From contig CP070742.1 in the NCBI GenBank assembly GCA_020348065.1, positions 1,228,028 through 1,292,027 on the forward strand: 64,000 bases of DNA, in the 5' to 3' direction. Origin of the DNA: Candidatus Zixiibacteriota bacterium (lineage in GTDB: Bacteria; Zixibacteria; MSB-5A5; UBA10806). The position numbers and the translations under genes are program-made. Positions within the stretch are counted from its first letter, which is position 1; each line of letters starts with the position of its first letter. The notes under the pieces were generated by a model. The model was not told the origin of the DNA. It worked only from the letters and a program-made list of their open reading frames with translations, and made no database searches. This document shows positions 20,598 to 29,691 of this stretch, piece after piece.

Positions 20598-21708
20598 AAG
20601 ACTCGATCTCTTCCGGCGTATTATAGAAGTACGGCGATACCCTGATATTTCCTTCGCGGAAACTGACTATAAACTTGTTTTCTCTTAAATAATCATACAA
20701 TGAACGCGCGTTCTTTGACCCGAATGCCACTATCCCGGATCGCCTGTCGTCCATCTTTGATGATTTAAGCGCGAATCTATCGTCATAAACAATCTTATCG
20801 ATTATCATCCCCGTCAGCGATTTGATATAATCCCAAACCGAGACTCTATCAAAAGAGAGGTGAAGATCGACAGAGGCGTTCAGCGCCCTGATGTCCTGGT
20901 AAGCGTAGGTACCGTACTCGTACTTGGACGGCCCTTTCCTTTCCGGCAGGTCGTATCTCAAGAGATCGGTGAAATCATCGTTCCAGTCGACCGAAAGCCA
21001 ACCGATATTTATAGGTTGCAGTCTCTCCTCGGCTCGCTCCGACAGATAAAAGAAGCCGGTCCCGCACGGTCCCAGCATCCACTTCGCACATCCGCTGGTA
21101 AAAAGATCGATGTCGTTATCCGGCACATTTATCGGTATGACGCCCATCCCCTGTATCCCATCGACGCACAGCAGGATATCTTTCGATCGGCAAAACTCGC
21201 CCAGCTTGTTTATATCGGTCCTGAAACCGTTGTTGAATTGTACCCAGCTTATGCTTATCACCCGCGTATTTTTATCCACAAGCGCCATCAGCGAATCCTC
21301 ATCAATAAAGCCTTTATCGGTCGGGGCAAATCTGAGTTCCAGGCCGATTCGTCTTAAGCTCACCCAGGGGTAAACGCAGGCTGGAAATTCCGTTTCGGAT
21401 AGTACTATGTTATCGCCCCTTTCCCAGGGAAAACCACCAGCGATTATACTTAGCCCGGAGGTGGTATTATATGATAATCCCAACCTCCAGGCGTCGGCCC
21501 CGATCATTTTCGCGAGTTTGCCCCGCAATTCCTTGATAATTCGAAACGATTCAATGTCGTGTTCATGCTCAGTTTTCTGCCAGCTGTCCAGAAAATCGTC
21601 ATAGGCTTTCCGGGCCGGCAACGGCAATGGACCATGGGAAGCGTGGTTCAAATAAATTATATCCTTATTGAGATCGAAATATGATCTCGCTATTTTCAGA
21701 TCGATCAT
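20569..21708 (-). CDS. Class V aminotransferase-fold PLP enzyme
   Basis: The 379 residues belong to fold type I, class V (cysteine desulfurase/isopenicillin epimerase-like). Features are YLNHASHGPLP at the N-terminus, SYNTTSGLS, VSISWVQ-type strand, the cofactor Asp in LLCVDGIQGMG, and the Schiff-base Lys in SGCAKWMLGPCGTGF. The reaction is not clear; such proteins include desulfurases, epimerases and lyases, and the mobile catalytic Cys loop of desulfurases is not obvious. It lies two bases downstream of the SDR gene and is co-transcribed with it, which ties it to the sphingolipid-like locus by context only. Confidence 0.8.
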   Translation of the reverse strand: MIDLKIARSYFDLNKDIIYLNHASHGPLPLPARKAYDDFLDSWQKTEHEHDIESFRIIKELRGKLAKMIGADAWRLGLSYNTTSGLSIIAGGFPWERGDNIVLSETEFPACVYPWVSLRRIGLELRFAPTDKGFIDEDSLMALVDKNTRVISISWVQFNNGFRTDINKLGEFCRSKDILLCVDGIQGMGVIPINVPDNDIDLFTSGCAKWMLGPCGTGFFYLSERAEERLQPINIGWLSVDWNDDFTDLLRYDLPERKGPSKYEYGTYAYQDIRALNASVDLHLSFDRVSVWDYIKSLTGMIIDKIVYDDRFALKSSKMDDRRSGIVAFGSKNARSLYDYLRENKFIVSFREGNIRVSPYFYNTPEEIESFIRALDNYS

Positions 21709-21710
21709 GG

Positions 21711-22694
21711 TTATAACCAGCTGTTTTCCTTGTACCAGCGTACGGTTTTTTCGACGCCCTCCCGAAATGAGGTGGAAGCGACAAAGCCCATATCGCGCTC
21801 GATCTTATCGCTCGCTACCAACCAGTATTTCTGGGAGATTTCCATAGCTTTTTCCCGGGTGAAAATCGCCGCTTTTTTTCTATTTTCCGCGATCTTTTCC
21901 GATATCCAGCCGGCAAATCTCAACAAGCTTGCAGGGATATGAATATCTATCGCCTTTTTTCCCATTACTTCGCTGATAATATCTCCGGCTTCGCTGTAAG
22001 AATAGATCCTTTTTTCGGTTACAAAATATATCTCTCCGGATTGAACATTGGATTCGATGGATTTGACTATGGCCCGGGCGAAATCCTTGACAAATGTGAA
22101 ATTTATATAACATTCACCCATGCCAAATGTCGGTTTTATTCCGAATTTTACCGCTTTGAAGAAAGACAGCATCTCGTTATCCCTGGGACCGTAGATGGCT
22201 GACGGACGGAGAATTATAATCGGGATTTTTTCTTTATAATTTAAAACCCTTCTTTCACCCTCCGATTTCGATTTCCCGTAAACGGTTATCGGACGCGGCG
22301 GATTTTCCTCGCTCAACGGCATTTTTGAATCGGAGGGTCCGCTTGCCGCAACGGAGGATACTTGTACAAATTTCTCCAGATCCGGATTTGCTTTCAAAAC
22401 CGCCCTCAGAATATTGTCCGTTCCGTTGGAGTTAACTTTATAAAACATATCGGGATCGATTGTCTTGGTAAGCCCCCCGTTATTGACAACAGCCGCAACC
22501 CCATCGACTGCTTTTAAAAGCGAATCAAAGTCATTCAAGTCTCCGTAAACGAGCTCGATATCCAGTCCCTTTAAATTGATAAGATTCGAAGTATGCCTGA
22601 CCAGAGCTTTTACCTGGTAACCCGATTCGAGGAGAGTTCCACAGATATGAGAACCGACAAAACCATTGGAGCCTGTGACGAGGACTTTTTTCAA
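21711..22694 (-). CDS. NAD(P)-dependent SDR/epimerase, candidate ketosphinganine or ceramide reductase (CerR-like)
   Basis: The 327 residues form an extended short-chain dehydrogenase: Rossmann motif VTGSNGFVGSHI, catalytic VSSVAASGPS and YGKSK (Tyr/Lys), and ILRPSAIYGPRD. The start is TTG at 22694, supported by AAGGAG ten bases upstream. It is divergent from a serine palmitoyltransferase gene with overlapping promoters. In Caulobacter an epimerase-family reductase (CerR) works beside Spt in ceramide synthesis (established, from memory), so a reduction step on a sphingoid intermediate is the favoured inference. A sugar epimerase remains possible. Confidence 0.75.
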   Translation of the reverse strand: MKKVLVTGSNGFVGSHICGTLLESGYQVKALVRHTSNLINLKGLDIELVYGDLNDFDSLLKAVDGVAAVVNNGGLTKTIDPDMFYKVNSNGTDNILRAVLKANPDLEKFVQVSSVAASGPSDSKMPLSEENPPRPITVYGKSKSEGERRVLNYKEKIPIIILRPSAIYGPRDNEMLSFFKAVKFGIKPTFGMGECYINFTFVKDFARAIVKSIESNVQSGEIYFVTEKRIYSYSEAGDIISEVMGKKAIDIHIPASLLRFAGWISEKIAENRKKAAIFTREKAMEISQKYWLVASDKIERDMGFVASTSFREGVEKTVRWYKENSWL

Positions 22695-22708
22695 CTCTTT
22701 TTATCTCC

Positions 22709-22740
22709 TTGACATTAGAGTTAGATTTGGGTAATTTCAA
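22709..22740. promoter_or_regulatory. Two overlapping, opposed promoters for the SDR and spt genes
   Basis: Plus strand: TTGACA (22709-22714), 17 bases, TAATTT (22732-22737), serving spt. Minus strand: TTGAAA (22740-22735), 17 bases, TAATGT (22717-22712), serving the SDR gene. Each -35 box overlaps the other promoter's -10 box, so polymerase can occupy only one at a time. Confidence 0.6.
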
Positions 22741-22786
22741 AAATTAAAATAAAATAGTCGATGTTTTACGTACCGGCAAGGCGTTT

Positions 22787-23989
22787 ATGTTGTCAACGGA
22801 GAAAATAATGGATCTTTTTGAGAAATGTAGAAATTTCAACGCCGCCAGAGAAGTCGAAGCCATGGGCCTATACCCTTACTTCCGGCAGACATCGTCTATG
22901 CCCGACACGGAGGTAATCGCCGAAGGGAAAGAAGTCATAATGATCGGCTCAAACAATTACCTGGGATTAACCAGCCATCCCAGGGTGCTTGAGGCTATTC
23001 ATGACGCTGTCAATAAATACGGTTCGGGATGCACCGGATCGCGATTCCTGAACGGAACGCTCGACATTCACGTCAAGCTGGAGGAGGAACTGGCCGATTT
23101 CATGCGCAGGGAAGCGGCTCTGGTATTTTCGACGGGTTTCCAATCGAATTTAGGAACCATCGCCACACTGATATCCAAAGACGATACCGTTATCGGGGAT
23201 CGGGCCAATCACGCCTCCATTGTTGACGGATGCCGGCTCACGTTCGGGGAATTCAAAAAATATAAACATAACGATATGGCCGACCTGGAACGGGCTCTTC
23301 AAAAATCAAATAATACCAAAGGTAAGCTCATAGTAACGGATGGCGTCTTCTCGATGGAGGGCGACATAGCCGATCTGCCCAAAATAACAAATCTTGCTGC
23401 CAGCTATGGCGCCCGTCTGATGGTTGACGATGCGCACAGCATCGGGGTGTTGGGTAAAAACGGGCGCGGCACCGCCGAACATTTCGGCCTTGAGGATAAA
23501 ACCGATATCGTAATGGGCACCTTTTCCAAATCCTTCGCTTCTATCGGGGGTTTTATCGCCGCCGACGAAAATATAATTCATTACATAAAGCATCATTCCC
23601 GGGCGTTGATATTCTCCGCCGCTCCCCCTCCCGCGGCCGTGGCCGCCGTACGTACCACCCTGAAAATTTTGATTTCCGAGCCTGAGAGAAGAACCAGATT
23701 GTGGGAAATAGCCAGCAGGATGCACACGGAATTCAAGGATATGGGGTTTGATATCGGCCCCACGCAGACCCCCATTGTGCCGATCATAATCGGCGACGAT
23801 ATGAAAACATTCGCTTTCTGGAAGGATCTCACGGAAGCGGGGCTTTTCACAAATCCGATAATTTCCCCGGCGGTGCCCCCCGGTCAGGCGCTGATTAGAA
23901 CCAGCTACACCGCCACCCATACCGACGATCAGCTCGACCGTGTGCTGGAGGTCTTCTACAAGGTTGGCAAAAAATTCGGAATCATATAG
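22787..23989 (+). CDS. spt: Serine palmitoyltransferase (alpha-oxoamine synthase family)
   Basis: It would join serine with an acyl-CoA (or acyl-ACP) to 3-ketosphinganine, the entry step of sphingolipid synthesis. The 400 residues show GSNNYLGLTSHPRV, YGSGCTGSRFLNGTLDIH, FSTGFQSNLG, DRANHASIVDGCRL, KYKHNDMADLE, VTDGVFSMEGDIADLP, VDDAHSIGVLG and the PLP Lys in GTFSKSFASIGGF. The KYKHND, FSMEGD and SKSFASIGGF segments follow Bacteroidetes-type serine palmitoyltransferases more closely than glycine acetyltransferase (Kbl) or BioF. The ATG follows AAGGCG. It runs directly into the acyltransferase gene. Confidence 0.85.
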   Translation: MLSTEKIMDLFEKCRNFNAAREVEAMGLYPYFRQTSSMPDTEVIAEGKEVIMIGSNNYLGLTSHPRVLEAIHDAVNKYGSGCTGSRFLNGTLDIHVKLEEELADFMRREAALVFSTGFQSNLGTIATLISKDDTVIGDRANHASIVDGCRLTFGEFKKYKHNDMADLERALQKSNNTKGKLIVTDGVFSMEGDIADLPKITNLAASYGARLMVDDAHSIGVLGKNGRGTAEHFGLEDKTDIVMGTFSKSFASIGGFIAADENIIHYIKHHSRALIFSAAPPPAAVAAVRTTLKILISEPERRTRLWEIASRMHTEFKDMGFDIGPTQTPIVPIIIGDDMKTFAFWKDLTEAGLFTNPIISPAVPPGQALIRTSYTATHTDDQLDRVLEVFYKVGKKFGII

Positions 23990-25117
23990 TTGTCATCCAT
24001 CGATATAATAGAAGTCCAAAACAGATCCGACCTGAATAAATTCATAAAACTGCCCCTTCGACTGTACCGGAACGAAAAGTATTATGTCCCGCATCTGATT
24101 TCCGAGCGTAAAGCTTTCTTCGACCGCGATAAAAATCCGTTTTTCGAACACGCCAGGGCGAAATATTTCCTGGCAATAAAAAAAGGCAAAGCGGTCGGCC
24201 GTATCGCGGGGATAGTAAACGATCTTCACAATGATTTTCACGATGAAAAAGCCGGTTTTTTCGGATTCCTCGATTGCATAGACGATCCGGATACAGCCGG
24301 ATCTTTATTGCGGGCCGCCGGGGATTACGTTCGCGGCGAGGGAATGGAGCTTATCCGGGGGCCGATGAATTTCTCCACCAACGACGAGGTGGGGTTGCTT
24401 ATTGAGGGATTCGACTACCTGCCGACATTCATGATGCCCTACAATCCCCCGTATTATATCCCGCTTTATGAGAGACTGGGACTGAAAAAGGCCAGGGATC
24501 TGATCGCGTTTTACCTCGATGACAGCAATCCCATTTCCGAACGCTGGCTTAAAATCGTCGAGAAAATGAGGGCTCGGAGCAGGATAAAAACCCGGACCAT
24601 CAGGATGAATGAATTCCAATCGGAACTGGAAATCATCAGAACAATTTACAACTCCGCCTGGAGCAAGAACTGGGGTTTCGTGCCCATGACCGAGGAAGAA
24701 TTCCAACACACCGCCGACGACTTTAAGAAACTGGTCGATCCCGATCTGGTATTCATCGCCTTTGTCGACGACGAACCCGCCGGCTTTATACTCGGTCTGC
24801 CCGACTACAATCCGATTTTCAAGAAAATGAATGGCCGGCTCTTCCCGACCGGTATATTCAAGTTCCTGTACTATACCAAAGTAAACAAATTCATGCACCG
24901 GCTGCGGGTGTTAACTATGGGCGTGGTCCATAAATACCAGAAATTGGGGCTTGACGCGATTTTCTTTGTCGACATTTACAACGCGGGCCGCCGTAATGAA
25001 TACCACTGCGCGGAGCTGTCTTGGATCCTGGAAGACAACGTCATGATGATTAAAGCCGCCGAAAATATGGGCGCCAGGCCGTATAAAAAATACAGAATTT
25101 ACGAAAAGACTTTATAA
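23990..25117 (+). CDS. GNAT-like N-acyltransferase, candidate bacterial ceramide synthase
   Basis: The 375 residues start with TTG at 23990, the base after the spt stop codon, so the two genes are translationally coupled. Segments typical of this large GNAT-like family are GRIAGIVNDLHN, RGPMNFSTNDEVG, MMPYNPPYY, LTMGVVHKYQKLGLD (acyl-CoA-binding region) and ELSWILEDNVMM. I recall that the Caulobacter ceramide synthase bCerS is a GNAT-fold protein encoded near spt; by that parallel this gene would acylate the sphingoid amine. The role is inferred from context and family; the exact acyl donor is unknown. Confidence 0.7.
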   Translation: MSSIDIIEVQNRSDLNKFIKLPLRLYRNEKYYVPHLISERKAFFDRDKNPFFEHARAKYFLAIKKGKAVGRIAGIVNDLHNDFHDEKAGFFGFLDCIDDPDTAGSLLRAAGDYVRGEGMELIRGPMNFSTNDEVGLLIEGFDYLPTFMMPYNPPYYIPLYERLGLKKARDLIAFYLDDSNPISERWLKIVEKMRARSRIKTRTIRMNEFQSELEIIRTIYNSAWSKNWGFVPMTEEEFQHTADDFKKLVDPDLVFIAFVDDEPAGFILGLPDYNPIFKKMNGRLFPTGIFKFLYYTKVNKFMHRLRVLTMGVVHKYQKLGLDAIFFVDIYNAGRRNEYHCAELSWILEDNVMMIKAAENMGARPYKKYRIYEKTL

Positions 25118-25135
25118 ATTTTCGGTTGCCGGATT

Positions 25136-25945
25136 TTATCGCTGGCATCGAGGGCAGAAATGGGCGCTTCTGCTTCCGATAACTTCCCTCCTAATTTTCG
25201 CGCCGCATTTTTTGCACGGTCTGCCCTCTCTTCCGTAGACCAGATGCGAATTTTGATACTCTCCCCGACTGCCGGAACCGTCAACATAATTAGAAATGGA
25301 GGAACCCCGGGCTTTTATGGCGTTTCTCAATATATCTAAAGCGGCAGCGTGAAGATTCCCCAGCCTTTTTTCGCTGATTTTTGAACTGGTGGCCCTGGGA
25401 TGAATACGCGCTTTAAATAGAATCTCATCGGAATAGATATTGCCCAGACCCGAAATTACGTTTTGATCAAGCAGGAGTTGTTTCATCATTCTCTTTTTCG
25501 ATCTGATGATGCTGATAAAATCTCTCCTTTCGATTTCAAAGGGGTCCGGACCCAATTTGGTCAGGTATGTTATTTTTTCCAGGTCATCGATACTGACAAG
25601 ATCCATAAATCCGAATCGTCTGATATCGTTATAGTGAATATCAAAATTAGTGAATTTTAACATAACATGTGTATGTTTCTCCGGTTTCGATCCTGATTCT
25701 GTGAAAATCAGTTTGCCGGTCATTCCCAGATGGACGATAAGCACGTTGTTTTTTGAAAGATATATAAGAATATATTTACCCCTGCGAACAACATCGGAGG
25801 CCGTTGCCCCGACGATATTCGCTTTGCGAGGATATTTATAGCGCCAGATCGATTTCGTGGTTGTTTTTATACCGATTATCCTGACGCCGCGAATTTTGCC
25901 TTTCAAGTCATCGACTATGGTCTGGACCTCGGGAAGTTCGGGCAA
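25136..25945 (-). CDS. mutM: Formamidopyrimidine-DNA glycosylase MutM (Fpg)
   Basis: This base-excision repair enzyme removes 8-oxoguanine and formamidopyrimidines. The 269 residues begin MPELPEVQT, with the catalytic Pro2 and Glu3 after Met removal. They contain GMTGKL, the helix-two-turn-helix around LLLDQNVISGLGNIYSDE and a C-terminal zinc finger C-x2-C-x16-C-x2-C (CKKCGAKI... FCPRCQR). It is the last gene of the long minus-strand run and lies two bases after the DUF3857-like gene. Confidence 0.96.
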   Translation of the reverse strand: MPELPEVQTIVDDLKGKIRGVRIIGIKTTTKSIWRYKYPRKANIVGATASDVVRRGKYILIYLSKNNVLIVHLGMTGKLIFTESGSKPEKHTHVMLKFTNFDIHYNDIRRFGFMDLVSIDDLEKITYLTKLGPDPFEIERRDFISIIRSKKRMMKQLLLDQNVISGLGNIYSDEILFKARIHPRATSSKISEKRLGNLHAAALDILRNAIKARGSSISNYVDGSGSRGEYQNSHLVYGREGRPCKKCGAKIRREVIGSRSAHFCPRCQR

Positions 25946-25947
25946 AT

Positions 25948-27858
25948 TTACTCCACGCGTTTCAATATTATCTGCTTTTCCGCTTCCGCCCTGGCGGTAT
26001 TGAAGAACTTTACTATCGATTTGTACGCCGAGACCGGGTACTCCGGTTTTTTAAGACCGAAACCTCGGGTTACCGTGATCGAGCTCCTGCCCTGTCGGGC
26101 CACAGAATATATCTCTCCGATATGGCTGTTCAATGAATAATTCTTGGGAAGATACTCCACTTCAAACTGAGGAGAGATTTCGAAGGTTATTCTTTCAAAT
26201 TCAAATCTGGGCCTCTGGAAATATACGGGAAAGTAGCGCTCCTCGTCCGGCAAATCCGGCAGATCCTCCCACCTTCCGAGAAGATCCATAGGAATATAGG
26301 CGCGGTTTGCAAACGATCTGATTATGGGGCCGGCACTAAAAGTATAATTAATCAAAAAAGGCTCCCCGAAAGAATCGGGTGGAGCTGCTATAAATCTGTC
26401 GAATTTCACGCTAGGTAACGACCTTGCAAACCGCCGTTCCCAGGCGCTTTTTTTCTGCGATTCATCCATTCTCAAAAGATTCACGGAAATTTCAGGAATC
26501 ATGGCTCCCGAATATACCTCCGTGGCTTCGCCCGAAAGGTTTCCGAGCGAATCGACATGCAGCTTCAAATGAATGGCTTTTCCGTTCTCATGATAATCGA
26601 CATCCGGCGTGGAGGAGAGACCTTCGTTCTCGCCATCCACCCGTAACACGGGAACTCCCTGATCTTCGAACGGCAAAATACCGAGATCGGATACGGTATA
26701 GAATGGATCCGCCCAGAGCGTATCATGGTTAATAAAACAGGCAACCAGAAGCCTGTCAAACCAGAATAGAGCCGGCAACTCGGATACCGGCTCCCCGGCA
26801 TACCGCGTAGCCGCAAGATAGATCCCCGCGGGAATTTCCAGGTAGTTCAGCATTGCATAAAGAATGCCGGCCGCTTCCGCCTGCGTGCCTCGTCTATACG
26901 CGAGTATCTCATCGAAATCCTCGTGCAAGGCGATATCCGAGTATCTGGATATAAAATTGCTCTTCACCCAGTTAAAAGCGGAGACCGCCTTCCTTTGCTG
27001 ATTATATGAGGACATTCTGATGGAGTCTGAAATGGGAATGACAGATACTTTCGAATCCAGAAAATCATCCAGCTGCCGTTTATACAATCGGGAGATATAT
27101 TTCCAATCAATCTTTTCCTTATTATTCCAGCTTTTATCATAATATAAAGAGTAATATAATCCCGATATAATTCTTTCATATGGCGGCGAGTATTCGTCCT
27201 TTCTGAGCCCTTCTACATCTTTCACAGTCCATTTATGGTTTACCATATGGATATCACCGTATTCCTCGCCTATTACTCGCCCTTCCTGGCAGACCAGTTC
27301 CGGCAATACGGCGAAATTGAACTCCCATGACTCTGGATAGGTCATAACAACGGTCGCGGAATCCACCGGGATTGTCCTGCCGAAAAACCGTTTGCCGGCA
27401 ATATTCGCCTTCTTGGATCTAAGATTCCATTCGAAATGCAGCACCGCTCCGGGCTCGGCGTGACGGAAGTTTAAAAATATCCGTCTGGAATCGCCCGAGA
27501 CATTTCTGGTTACGATGTCATCGAGACCGACCTCATATCTTTCACCGGACGGCAATATCGTATAAGCATCGAAATCTATGTTGTCTCCCTTATCGAGTAT
27601 CGGGGTAGCGGTCCGGGAAAGAACCGATCTGCCTTTTTCGGCCAGTTCAACCTCGGAAATAAATCGTCTTGTATACTCATACCAGCCTTTGCCGTCAGGC
27701 CAGATAAATGTAGAATCATAGATATAAAGATAATTTCCGAGCAGTTCCTCATATTCCATTTGTGCCCATGCGGTATTGCATATAATCATGAAAAGGGGGG
27801 ACACAAACACAAATTTGAGGATATGTTTCACGCTTTTTTCAGTAAGGAAGGTAAACAT
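25948..27858 (-). CDS. Secreted DUF3857/transglutaminase-like protein lacking the catalytic Cys and His
   Basis: An open frame reaches 27939, but ATG 27858 gives a signal peptide (ending NTAWA) and a 20-base overlap with the upstream gene, so I start there (636 residues). The N-terminal half is a DUF3857-type beta-domain (NIDFDAYTILPSGERYEVG..., LHFEWNLRSKK). The middle is a transglutaminase-like core in which the usual G-D-C-K is RRGTQAEAAG and the usual His is Arg in FWFDRLLVACF; only the Asp (LWADPF) is kept. It is paralogous in layout to its upstream neighbour, which keeps all three. It is a likely pseudoenzyme or binding partner. Confidence 0.75.
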   Translation of the reverse strand: MFTFLTEKSVKHILKFVFVSPLFMIICNTAWAQMEYEELLGNYLYIYDSTFIWPDGKGWYEYTRRFISEVELAEKGRSVLSRTATPILDKGDNIDFDAYTILPSGERYEVGLDDIVTRNVSGDSRRIFLNFRHAEPGAVLHFEWNLRSKKANIAGKRFFGRTIPVDSATVVMTYPESWEFNFAVLPELVCQEGRVIGEEYGDIHMVNHKWTVKDVEGLRKDEYSPPYERIISGLYYSLYYDKSWNNKEKIDWKYISRLYKRQLDDFLDSKVSVIPISDSIRMSSYNQQRKAVSAFNWVKSNFISRYSDIALHEDFDEILAYRRGTQAEAAGILYAMLNYLEIPAGIYLAATRYAGEPVSELPALFWFDRLLVACFINHDTLWADPFYTVSDLGILPFEDQGVPVLRVDGENEGLSSTPDVDYHENGKAIHLKLHVDSLGNLSGEATEVYSGAMIPEISVNLLRMDESQKKSAWERRFARSLPSVKFDRFIAAPPDSFGEPFLINYTFSAGPIIRSFANRAYIPMDLLGRWEDLPDLPDEERYFPVYFQRPRFEFERITFEISPQFEVEYLPKNYSLNSHIGEIYSVARQGRSSITVTRGFGLKKPEYPVSAYKSIVKFFNTARAEAEKQIILKRVE

Positions 27859-29650
27859 ATCTCTGGTTTTTTCGTGAGAGAAGAAAATTCCTGAAAGCGT
27901 TGAAATCATCACTGGAAATTTCCCTCCCGTCAAGATCAAATATCCTCCGAAATATAATATCGTTTCCTATATATTTCATTTCATCATAAAATTCAAGGCC
28001 TTCCCTGACCCAATAATCCCTGTACTCGGAGAGATCGTCGGATGAAAAGGCCATATCTCGAAACCGTATATATTCCTCTAAACGAAGCGAGTTTTTTCTA
28101 CAGAAGGGGCTCTGCCTTACGGTATTAAAAATATTGTCGATAAGATGAGTTACGAGCGGCGAACCGACCGGAAATCCGGTCATAGAATCCAACTCGGAAT
28201 AATCGGAAAAAAATTCCCCGCCGATACTGAATGTATCCGGCACCAGTTTTTCAATTTCGATTTCGAGAGCGGAGGTTTTCCAACCCCCTTCCCTCAGAAT
28301 CGCTTCCACCGTTTCAGATTTCTGAAAACTGCTGAGACCGCGAAAATTCCTGCTGTATATCGCCGCGGCATCGTTAATATAGCCGATAACAAAATCGGTT
28401 CTCATTCCCGACAATTCGCCCCCCATATCAAAACTCCAGGAAAAACCTTCCGCCGGCTGGGAACCTTCCCGCACGGTTCTCAATTCCGAAATCCCGTCAA
28501 CGACCAGATAGCTTTTGCCTCTTAATCTAAAAGGAATATACGAAAAATCCGAGAAGGGATCGCTGGGGTCCAGAATATATTCTTCTTCGCCAATCCTGAC
28601 AGCCGTCACGGTATGATCAAAAAACGCGGGCCAGGGGTGTAACGATTCCAGCCGGGGATAATCGACGGTGGATATCAATGCGGGATAGGCTTCTATATCC
28701 GCAGCCCTGAAAAGAGAACTCAGCAGCAGGGATTGATCTTTGCAATCTCCGAATCCTCGTTCAATTATCTGGCCGCAATTGTGCGGCATAAAATCCCCGC
28801 TTCCTATTCTCAGCGCCACGTAGGAGACCGAATCAGCAACGTAATCGAAAAGGATTTTCAGGCTGTCGATCAGGGAAACGGATTCCGCAAGCAGCTTATC
28901 GGCGAGTACTTTGATTTTCACCAGTGACGGGGTCGGTTGATCGGAGATCCGGCTGTAGAAAAATCCCACATCATCCCATGTATCGCAACCATATTCGGGG
29001 CCGTTAAATCTAAACCTGTCAGCGCTGAGATACAGATACAAATTATCATGGCACAAAAAAGGCTCAGCTCGAATTTCAGGCAGATTGTCTGCATAAAACA
29101 GGGCTCTCCTGCCTTTTACATCCTTATCAAATCCGGAATAATCATAATTGAGATTAATATTTCGAGGCCATTTTAACTGAACGACCATTCTTTCAACCGG
29201 ATACGAGTTTTGCCTTTCAATATGGGGTAGATACAGAAGACTCTTAATATCGAGCCTGTACCGGTAATGCAGTATGGCGCCGATGGAGGGCGATTTCAAC
29301 AAAACCAGCACAGCTTTTTTCCCTCCAAACTCCCGATCCATACGACCGGTTAGAAAAATATAATCTTTTTCGCCTATTTTTATTTTCTTGCTGTCAGGGA
29401 GTTCCGTATAACCCTTAAGATCGCTGAACTCGATATAATCGTTTATGGGAACCGCGAACTCGGCATAGGCTAAACCCTCCTCGGATATTATCTCGAAATC
29501 CTTATAAATTTTAACCACGGCGGAAAAATTCCGTTTGATCTCTATATCGGTGCTGTCATACAGGCATACAACCCCGCCGGCGGAAGCCCGCCCGGCAATA
29601 AAATTCTGGGAAAAAAGCAGAGTCGTTATGAAAAAATAAACGGCTTTCAT
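27839..29650 (-). CDS. Secreted DUF3857/transglutaminase-like protease-fold protein
   Basis: The frame is open to 29728, but ATG 29650 opens a clean signal peptide (ending AGRASA) after the end of the preceding gene, giving 603 residues. A DUF3857-type domain fills the first 230 residues. A transglutaminase-like domain follows with an intact triad: Cys in RGFGDCKDQ, His in FFDHTVTAV and Asp in ILDPSDPF. Such periplasmic proteins are thought to be peptidases or cross-linkers; no substrate is known. It follows the first four-gene membrane module by 41 bases and is probably in the same transcript. Confidence 0.8.
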   Translation of the reverse strand: MKAVYFFITTLLFSQNFIAGRASAGGVVCLYDSTDIEIKRNFSAVVKIYKDFEIISEEGLAYAEFAVPINDYIEFSDLKGYTELPDSKKIKIGEKDYIFLTGRMDREFGGKKAVLVLLKSPSIGAILHYRYRLDIKSLLYLPHIERQNSYPVERMVVQLKWPRNINLNYDYSGFDKDVKGRRALFYADNLPEIRAEPFLCHDNLYLYLSADRFRFNGPEYGCDTWDDVGFFYSRISDQPTPSLVKIKVLADKLLAESVSLIDSLKILFDYVADSVSYVALRIGSGDFMPHNCGQIIERGFGDCKDQSLLLSSLFRAADIEAYPALISTVDYPRLESLHPWPAFFDHTVTAVRIGEEEYILDPSDPFSDFSYIPFRLRGKSYLVVDGISELRTVREGSQPAEGFSWSFDMGGELSGMRTDFVIGYINDAAAIYSRNFRGLSSFQKSETVEAILREGGWKTSALEIEIEKLVPDTFSIGGEFFSDYSELDSMTGFPVGSPLVTHLIDNIFNTVRQSPFCRKNSLRLEEYIRFRDMAFSSDDLSEYRDYWVREGLEFYDEMKYIGNDIIFRRIFDLDGREISSDDFNAFRNFLLSRKNQRYVYLPY

Positions 29651-29691
29651 GTTCGAAAACCTGAATCGCAAAAAGTGGTGTGAATGTTCCC

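Noticed and set aside
23306-23920. Long antisense frame inside the serine palmitoyltransferase gene
   Set aside because: It mirrors a strongly conserved gene; the translation has no family and no start signal.
22787-23989. 2-amino-3-ketobutyrate CoA ligase (Kbl) or BioF
   Set aside because: No threonine dehydrogenase or biotin genes nearby, and its specific segments follow serine palmitoyltransferases; the acyltransferase partner supports this.
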